Assembly: GCA_012728025.1 (NCBI GenBank)
Contig: JAAYFX010000175.1
Coordinates: forward strand, 1 to 8,468
Length of the DNA: 8,468 nt
Origin: Clostridiales bacterium
GTDB taxonomy: Bacteria; Bacillota; Clostridia; Oscillospirales; Oscillospiraceae
Direction of reading: 5' to 3'
The notes beneath the pieces are model-generated. The model saw nothing but the letters and a program-made list of their open reading frames with translations. It ran no database searches and was not told the DNA's origin. The position numbers were made by a program, and so were the translations under genes. Position 1 is the stretch's first letter, and each line of letters starts with the position of its first letter. Below are positions 6,007-8,468 of the stretch, one piece after another.

Positions 6007-8058
6007 ATGCCGGACAGAAAAATATCAGCGAAAACCCTGTCCGTCGTCTTTTTCCTTGGGCTTTTTGTGTCTTTCTTCGCCATGTTTTCACCTAGCCTTG
6101 CGGCAAATCGCTTTCTTTCTCCCGAGCAGTCCCAAAATCTTGCTCTTTCTCACAGCTCTGATATAAAAATGAAAAACAACGAGATTATCTTAAAGCAGAT
6201 GAAATATGTGGAGGCTGTAAAGGGTATTCAGGCAAAGGTCAAAAACCTTAAAAGCTTTCGCTGGTCACCCCTTTTAAGCTTTAAATTCCCCCAATCCCTC
6301 AATCTTATAGAGGAATATGAGCTTAACACAAAGCCGCTGGTTCTCCAGACGGAGATTGAAACCCTGCGCCACGAAATGGCAGACCTGCGCTATGCTGTTT
6401 TGCGGGATGTAAACACCCAATATGCAGAAGTTTATATCCTTCAGGAGAAGATTGCGTTTACGTCTGAGCGCCTTGCCGCCGCCGAAGATGAGCTTTCAAA
6501 AAATGAGCTTCGCCTTATAAGCGGAAAGGCAAATCAGGCGGACATAGACAAGATGAAGTCTGCCGCAGAGGCGCTGACAACGGAGCTTTCCGAGCAAAAG
6601 CGCAGCTTTGAGGACAAAAAGCAAAAGCTTTCAGACCTTATTGGTCTTGATGTCACCAGTGGATACAGTTTTTTAAACAACCTTAAATCTCTTTATCTTC
6701 CTCGTGAAAATCTTGAAGGCATTATAAGCCACACCTTGAAAAACGACCACAGCTTTTATGTGGCAAAGGCCACCGCCTCCACTGCACTTTTAAACCTTAA
6801 CGCTTACGAAAGCCTTATGAAAAACCAATACGGCTCTAAAATGGACTATATTCAAAACTTTATTAATATGGCAAAGTCCGGCATGGAGGTTGATTACGCC
6901 GCCTTCCAGCTTAAATATAAGGAAATGTTGGAAGCTCTTGATAAGCCTTGGTCTGGAAAGATGAGGATACTGTTTTTCACCTTTACAATGGAATGGTTCA
7001 AGGGCGAAATTTCCGGCACACGTTATATAGAGGATGAAATGTACGCTGTATACACTGCCTGTATGGAATACAGCGCCGCAAAAAAGGAACAGGACGAAGT
7101 TGAAAAAGAGCTTAGGGGCCTTGTTTCCGACAGTTATGAAAATCTTATAACAGCTTATAAGGCCTATGAGGCAGCAAGGAAAATATCCGACGATGCCGAA
7201 GTGCTCCTCGACAAGGTCACAGCTTTAAACAAGCTGGGACGTGCCGACTATTCGGAGCTTAAAGACGCAAGAGACAGCTATGAGGAAATGCAACTTGAAG
7301 TTGTTGAGGCGCTTGCCTCATATAACGGACTGCTTTTCGAGTTTGACCGCCTATGTTGCGGGGCTGTAACCGCCTTTATGAAGGGCGAGGGATTTGACAC
7401 CCAAGCCGGCGCCGGCGGAGACAGCTTTAGCATACTAGACCCCATAAGCGACCCCTACTACTACATTTATTCCAGCGTTGCCGACATGGTCTTTTCCATT
7501 GGCGTTTCCATACCCGAGGGCTTCGAGCCGGAGATTACAGCCTTTGAAGTCTGGATAGACGGTGTTCGCATAGGCTCAAAAACCACTATTCCCAACGAGA
7601 TTCGCCATCTTGCCCTAGACTATCAAGACAGCTCCGAGATAACTTTGCGCCTGTACAACGGGAACAAGTTTGTAACCGAATGCCTCATTGACGCCTCCGT
7701 TCCACGGGATGTTCTGCCCATAGAGCCGACAGAGGCAGACGGCGAGGAGGAAAACCCCACAATCGGCAGCTACACCGTTGAAACCACCCCCTTAGGCGAA
7801 ATTTCCATTTCAAAGCTTAGCATAAAGCTTGACTCGGGTCAGTCTGCCAAAAGATATTCAATAAGCTATGGAGACATGGGCAGCGTTTACACCACAGAGC
7901 CAATCTCCATAGCAGAAAGCCTAAGCTACCTTACTCTTTTGATAGTAAGCCTTGACGAAGTCACCTTAAGCTTTTATGACTCTGGCGGAGAGCTTCTTTA
8001 CAAGGCGGGCTTCGACTCCGGCAGCCAGACCATATACAAAATAACGAAAAACCAGTAA
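6007..8058 (+). CDS. secreted TolC/outer-membrane-factor-like coiled-coil protein with C-terminal beta-rich extension
   Basis: The protein has 683 residues. The ATG at 6007 follows a strong AGGAGG (5993-5998) with 8 bases between. A signal peptide is clear: P-D-R-K, a hydrophobic core (about 11-31), then S-L-A-A with likely cleavage near residue 33. Two long helical coiled-coil sections follow (about 112-212 and 340-455), each with the TolC-type helix-turn pattern: R-L-I-S-G-K-A-N-Q-A-D-I (169-180) and L-N-K-L-G-R-A-D-Y-S-E-L (407-418), the latter continuing to a helix ending C-C-G. This internal duplication is the hallmark of the outer membrane factor family, whose members are export conduits. 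The barrel-strand regions between helices look short (about 86-110 and 315-338). Residues about 470-683 add two beta-rich segments (about 490-565 and 587-680) joined by an acidic linker, not usual for TolC. Partners would be membrane fusion and transporter proteins, none of which is seen here. Confidence 0.8.
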   Translation: MPDRKISAKTLSVVFFLGLFVSFFAMFSPSLAANRFLSPEQSQNLALSHSSDIKMKNNEIILKQMKYVEAVKGIQAKVKNLKSFRWSPLLSFKFPQSLNLIEEYELNTKPLVLQTEIETLRHEMADLRYAVLRDVNTQYAEVYILQEKIAFTSERLAAAEDELSKNELRLISGKANQADIDKMKSAAEALTTELSEQKRSFEDKKQKLSDLIGLDVTSGYSFLNNLKSLYLPRENLEGIISHTLKNDHSFYVAKATASTALLNLNAYESLMKNQYGSKMDYIQNFINMAKSGMEVDYAAFQLKYKEMLEALDKPWSGKMRILFFTFTMEWFKGEISGTRYIEDEMYAVYTACMEYSAAKKEQDEVEKELRGLVSDSYENLITAYKAYEAARKISDDAEVLLDKVTALNKLGRADYSELKDARDSYEEMQLEVVEALASYNGLLFEFDRLCCGAVTAFMKGEGFDTQAGAGGDSFSILDPISDPYYYIYSSVADMVFSIGVSIPEGFEPEITAFEVWIDGVRIGSKTTIPNEIRHLALDYQDSSEITLRLYNGNKFVTECLIDASVPRDVLPIEPTEADGEEENPTIGSYTVETTPLGEISISKLSIKLDSGQSAKRYSISYGDMGSVYTTEPISIAESLSYLTLLIVSLDEVTLSFYDSGGELLYKAGFDSGSQTIYKITKNQ

Positions 8059-8076
8059 GGAAAGGGAGGGCCTGAC

Positions 8077-8468
8077 ATGAAGCTTAGAAAAAGCAAACGG
8101 TTTAAAACCGTAGTCATAGGGGCAGTTTTGTTTATCCTCATAGGCTCTGCCACCTTTCTGGCAAGCGCTATCTGGAACGAGGACGAGGCTGTCCACATAA
8201 AATCCGACGACATTGAAAGCTCTACCCTTATAATAGGCAGCCATCTTATTCACCTTTCCGCCTTGACAGACCCTATATACAACATTGCCATAGAGTCTGC
8301 CCATGAGTCCGGACAGGATACCATTTACTATAAGTCCGAGCTTGCTGACGGCACATGGTTTAACATTAGCTATGCCGGCTCTCTTTTGGACATTACAAGC
8401 GGCGGCACTCCTGTGACAAAAGATGTAATCGAAGGGCTTTTTCTCACCCACCACACAAGGGCAGACGG
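8077..8468 (+). CDS. membrane-anchored extracytoplasmic protein of unknown family (3' partial)
   Basis: The ATG at 8077 follows AGGGAGGG (8063-8070) with 6 bases between, and begins 18 bases after the TolC-like stop. The frame stays open to the window edge, giving 130 residues. The N-terminus M-K-L-R-K-S-K-R is strongly basic, followed by a hydrophobic helix (about 12-30) that serves as an uncleaved anchor or signal. The visible outer part is a mixed alpha/beta stretch with a helix-like segment P-I-Y-N-I-A-I-E-S-A (68-77), then I-Y-Y-K-S-E-L-A-D-G-T-W-F (85-97). I do not recognise the family. Its position right after a TolC-like gene would fit a periplasmic-adaptor-like or envelope partner, but no lipoyl or biotinyl hairpin motif is visible in the part present. 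The opposite-strand open frame here is a shadow. Confidence 0.8.
   Translation, partial: MKLRKSKRFKTVVIGAVLFILIGSATFLASAIWNEDEAVHIKSDDIESSTLIIGSHLIHLSALTDPIYNIAIESAHESGQDTIYYKSELADGTWFNISYAGSLLDITSGGTPVTKDVIEGLFLTHHTRAD

Noticed and set aside
48..8085. AAGCTT occurs about 18 times, several-fold more than expected by chance in this length.
   Set aside because: Most copies are in-frame Lys-Leu codons (AAG CTT) or Ser-Phe in A-rich context, matching the strong CTT preference of these genes. I see no regular spacing or non-coding clustering.
7966..8454. Long open frame of 162 codons on the minus strand.
   Set aside because: It overlaps the end of the TolC-like gene and the start of the last gene, both of which have ribosome binding sites and recognisable protein features. 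The minus-strand translation is rich in Cys, Gly and Lys without any motif, typical of a shadow frame.

Overview
The window is a gene-dense, single-strand segment with six consecutive plus-strand genes. The first is cut at its 5' end and the last at its 3' end. The spacers are short (39, 15, 49, 54 and 18 bases), and I see no convincing terminator or internal promoter, so it reads as one operon. Strong purine-rich Shine-Dalgarno sites, frequent non-ATG starts, heavy use of CTT for leucine and a roughly 45-50% GC content judged by eye suggest a Firmicute, probably of the Clostridia. This is inferred from style; no taxonomic marker gene is present. Whether the host has one or two membranes cannot be told from the window, and it matters for the TolC-like gene.

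Layout. Bases 1-1805: the end of a large protein with an N-terminal signature (R-N-R-Y-Y-x-G-K-L-L-T, then an E-Q-x-Y / K-R-R / G-G-G-I-V-C-G-L segment). I associate this signature with uncharacterised accessory proteins of phage-tail-like contractile injection system (CIS) loci. It ends in a bacterial Ig-like domain. Bases 1845-2681: a single-pass membrane protein whose cytoplasmic part looks like a decayed protein kinase. Bases 2697-4691: a four-helix membrane protein with a HAMP linker and a class III nucleotide cyclase fold whose metal-binding motif is lost. Bases 4741-5952: a membrane-anchored MORN-repeat protein that probably starts at CTG. Bases 6007-8058: a secreted TolC-family-like coiled-coil protein with an added beta-rich tail. 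Bases 8077-8468: the start of a membrane-anchored extracytoplasmic protein of unknown family.

How the genes may work together (inference). Five of the six products are predicted to be in or outside the cytoplasmic membrane. Two are apparent pseudoenzymes with cytoplasmic heads, and three present protein to the outside (MORN, TolC-like, and the last gene). Following a putative CIS accessory gene, they could form an envelope-spanning assembly that docks, senses with or triggers an injection particle, or a dedicated export conduit. No CIS structural gene (sheath, tube, baseplate) lies inside the window, so this link rests on the first gene alone and needs the upstream sequence.
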